DNA of 7,380 nt. It comes from Candidatus Hydrogenedentota bacterium (GTDB taxonomy: Bacteria > Hydrogenedentota > Hydrogenedentia > Hydrogenedentales > CAITNO01). The notes under the pieces were generated by a model. That model was not told the DNA's origin, made no database searches, and worked only from the letters and a program-made list of their open reading frames with translations. Shown piece by piece: positions 6,073 through 7,380 of this stretch (position 1 is its first letter; each line of letters begins with the position of its first letter). Position numbers and translations under genes: made by a program. Where the stretch lies: contig JAGLCZ010000394.1 of NCBI GenBank assembly GCA_023145975.1, positions 1 to 7,380 of the forward strand, written 5' to 3'.

Positions 6073-7128
6073 ATGCACCAGGGATCGAATCAACCGCCAG
6101 AGTTTGTAGAACACCTGCAGGCAATGGTGGATAAAGTCAACCAAAACAACAATGGTCCCCGTATTGTGGCGATTGCCCTGTTTTTTGCACTTGCAGTTTT
6201 GCTTGCTGTGAGTATGGGACTTAGCGGGGTTTATACTGTGGAACCCGACGGGCAATCAGTGGTGAAACGATTGGGTAAGGTGGTGCGCATTTCCGAGCCG
6301 GGACTGCACTTCAAGATTCCTTTTGGAATTGAACGGCAGTATTTTATTCCCACCGAACGTGTGCTGAAAGAAGAATTCGGATTTCGCACGGTGGCACCGG
6401 GGGCGCGTACCGTATATGAGAAGCGTCCTGAACGGCGGGAAGAGTCGTTGATGTTGACAGGCGACTTAAAAGTTATTGATGTGGAGTGGGTGGTGCAGTA
6501 TCGTATTGAAAACCCCGACCGCTATCTGCATCAAGTGCGGGATAACGCTAAAGCGATTCGGGATATTTCAGAAGCGGTGATGCGTCGTATTGTGGGCAAT
6601 TCGCTGGGTTCGGATGTGCTTACAGAAAAACGGGTGAAGGTGGCACAACTGGCACGGGATGAGATTCAAGAGATTTTGGCGAGTTTTGAGATGGGAGTTC
6701 GGATTCAAACGGTGGAATTGCAGGATGTGACACCGCCCGAACCCGTCAAGCCTGCTTTTAATGAAGTGAACGAGGCGGAACAGGAACGGGAAAAATTGAT
6801 TAACGAGGCAGAAAAGAAACGTAATCAGGTTATTCCCCGTGCGCAAGGGAAGGCGGAACAGGTGCTTGAAGAGGCGGAAGGATATCGTGCCAGCCGGGTT
6901 AACGGTGCACTGGGCGAAGCGGGGCGTTTTTCGGCCATTTATAAGGAATACCAGAATGCGAAGGAAATAACACGACGACGCTTATATCTGGAAATGATTG
7001 ACGAGGTGCTTCCCGCCCTGGGTCAAATCTATATCACTGAAGAGGGACAGAGTCAGCCGTTACCGCTCCTTACCCTGGGAGCGGAAGGGCCCTTGTTGCG
7101 GCCTGCGAAGAAAGGAGGTCAGCAATGA
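6073..7128 (+). CDS. hflK: HflK, stomatin/prohibitin-family FtsH-modulating membrane protein
   Basis: HflK forms the HflKC complex with HflC around the inner-membrane protease FtsH and tunes its quality-control proteolysis. The 351-residue product has a short soluble N-terminus (1-29) and one membrane segment (about 31-52). A prohibitin/SPFH domain follows (about 53-225), with SEPGLHFKIPFGIE and the HflK-typical DLKVIDVEWVVQYRI (131-145). VRIQTVELQDVTPPEPVKPAFNEV leads into a charged coiled coil (about 230-275) with EAEKKRNQVIPRAQGKAE. It is shorter than E. coli HflK (about 419 aa), mainly because it lacks a long Gly-rich N-terminus. The start is set by AGGAGG 7 bases before the ATG. The stop overlaps the hflC start as ATGA. 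The C-terminal Lys-Lys-Gly-Gly codons carry the hflC Shine-Dalgarno. Confidence 0.93.
   Translation: MHQGSNQPPEFVEHLQAMVDKVNQNNNGPRIVAIALFFALAVLLAVSMGLSGVYTVEPDGQSVVKRLGKVVRISEPGLHFKIPFGIERQYFIPTERVLKEEFGFRTVAPGARTVYEKRPERREESLMLTGDLKVIDVEWVVQYRIENPDRYLHQVRDNAKAIRDISEAVMRRIVGNSLGSDVLTEKRVKVAQLARDEIQEILASFEMGVRIQTVELQDVTPPEPVKPAFNEVNEAEQEREKLINEAEKKRNQVIPRAQGKAEQVLEEAEGYRASRVNGALGEAGRFSAIYKEYQNAKEITRRRLYLEMIDEVLPALGQIYITEEGQSQPLPLLTLGAEGPLLRPAKKGGQQ
7111..7119 (+). promoter_or_regulatory. Very strong Shine-Dalgarno for hflC inside hflK
   Basis: AAAGGAGGT is fully complementary to the anti-Shine-Dalgarno core and lies 5 bases before the hflC ATG. It is embedded in the last codons of hflK, so independent initiation and coupling can both feed hflC. 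This fits the need for balanced subunit amounts. Confidence 0.75.
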
Positions 7129-7380
7129 CTAAGCAAGAAAACGTACAGACTATGAATCCTGCGGGATTCCCATCAAAAATATTTATTGCGGCTGCGGTTT
7201 TATTCGCTCTGGGCATCGCGTTACTCTTTGGAAGCGCCTATACCCTCGATGAAGCGGAGCAGGCTATTGTCGTTCAGTTTGGACGTCCCGTTGGTGGGCC
7301 TGTAACGGCACCGGGGCTTCATTTTAAGATGCCCTTTATGCAGGAAGTGCGTCGTTTTGACAAGCGTCTTCTCTCGTGGG
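7125..7380 (+). CDS. hflC: HflC, partner subunit of HflK (5' part, cut by the window end)
   Basis: Eighty-five codons are present before the window ends and the frame is still open. After a short polar N-terminus (MTKQENVQTMNPAG) comes one hydrophobic segment (about residues 18-40). The start of an SPFH domain follows: DEAEQAIVVQFGRPVGGPVTAPGLHFKMPFMQEVRRFDKRLLSW, the classic HflC opening. Its position directly after hflK with an ATGA overlap, and a perfect ribosome binding site, support the assignment. HflC associates with HflK in the inner membrane to control FtsH. Nothing in the visible part is unusual; domain completeness cannot be judged. Confidence 0.92.
   Translation, partial: MTKQENVQTMNPAGFPSKIFIAAAVLFALGIALLFGSAYTLDEAEQAIVVQFGRPVGGPVTAPGLHFKMPFMQEVRRFDKRLLSW

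Noticed and set aside
1..7380. A novel defence, mobile or CRISPR-like system
   Set aside because: There are no nucleases, integrases, transposases, toxin-antitoxin pairs or repeat arrays. All large genes except the small secreted orphan fall in or near known families.

Overview
The window looks like bacterial chromosome of ordinary gene density. It has Shine-Dalgarno sites, ATGA start/stop overlaps, signal peptides and an hflK-hflC pair, and I see no phage, IS, CRISPR, tRNA or rRNA signature. The mix of an S1-sulfatase-like enzyme, a secreted helical-plus-Asp-box protein and a YbjT-type reductase would suit an uncultured Gram-negative lineage such as Planctomycetes or Hydrogenedentes. That placement is an impression from gene content, not a demonstrated identification.

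Layout. Positions 1-359 are AT-rich and carry no convincing gene. They open with a perfect 16-bp inverted repeat at the window edge and end with a possible extended -10 promoter. Positions 360-2320 (+) hold a two-gene unit: a small secreted protein of unknown function, overlapping by ATGA with a sulfatase/alkaline-phosphatase-superfamily hydrolase. That hydrolase has Thr where true sulfatases have the formylglycine Cys/Ser. Positions 2352-4310 (-), convergent with the first unit, encode a large exported protein with an N-terminal all-helical, glycosidase-like region and a C-terminal stretch of five Asp-box (BNR-type) repeats. Its promoter region (4311-4451) has a consensus TATAAT abutted by a perfect palindrome, and it is shared divergently with the next unit. 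Positions 4452-5982 (+) hold a possible 23-codon leader ORF followed, one base later, by a YbjT-like NAD(P)-binding protein with a C-terminal DUF2867 domain. Positions 6014-7380 (+) hold an extended -10 promoter, a small hairpin touching the ribosome binding site, hflK, and the 5' part of hflC, which is cut by the window end.

How the genes fit together. HflK and HflC form a membrane complex that modulates the FtsH protease, and here they are translationally coupled. The exported Asp-box protein and the sulfatase-like enzyme could both act on glycans or anionic polymers, but no shared pathway can be shown from sequence. The YbjT-like protein has no evident functional tie to its neighbours. I found no convincing new multi-gene system. 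The best leads are the Thr-type sulfatase homologue coupled to a secreted orphan, the helical/Asp-box fusion, the leader ORF and the palindromes in control regions.
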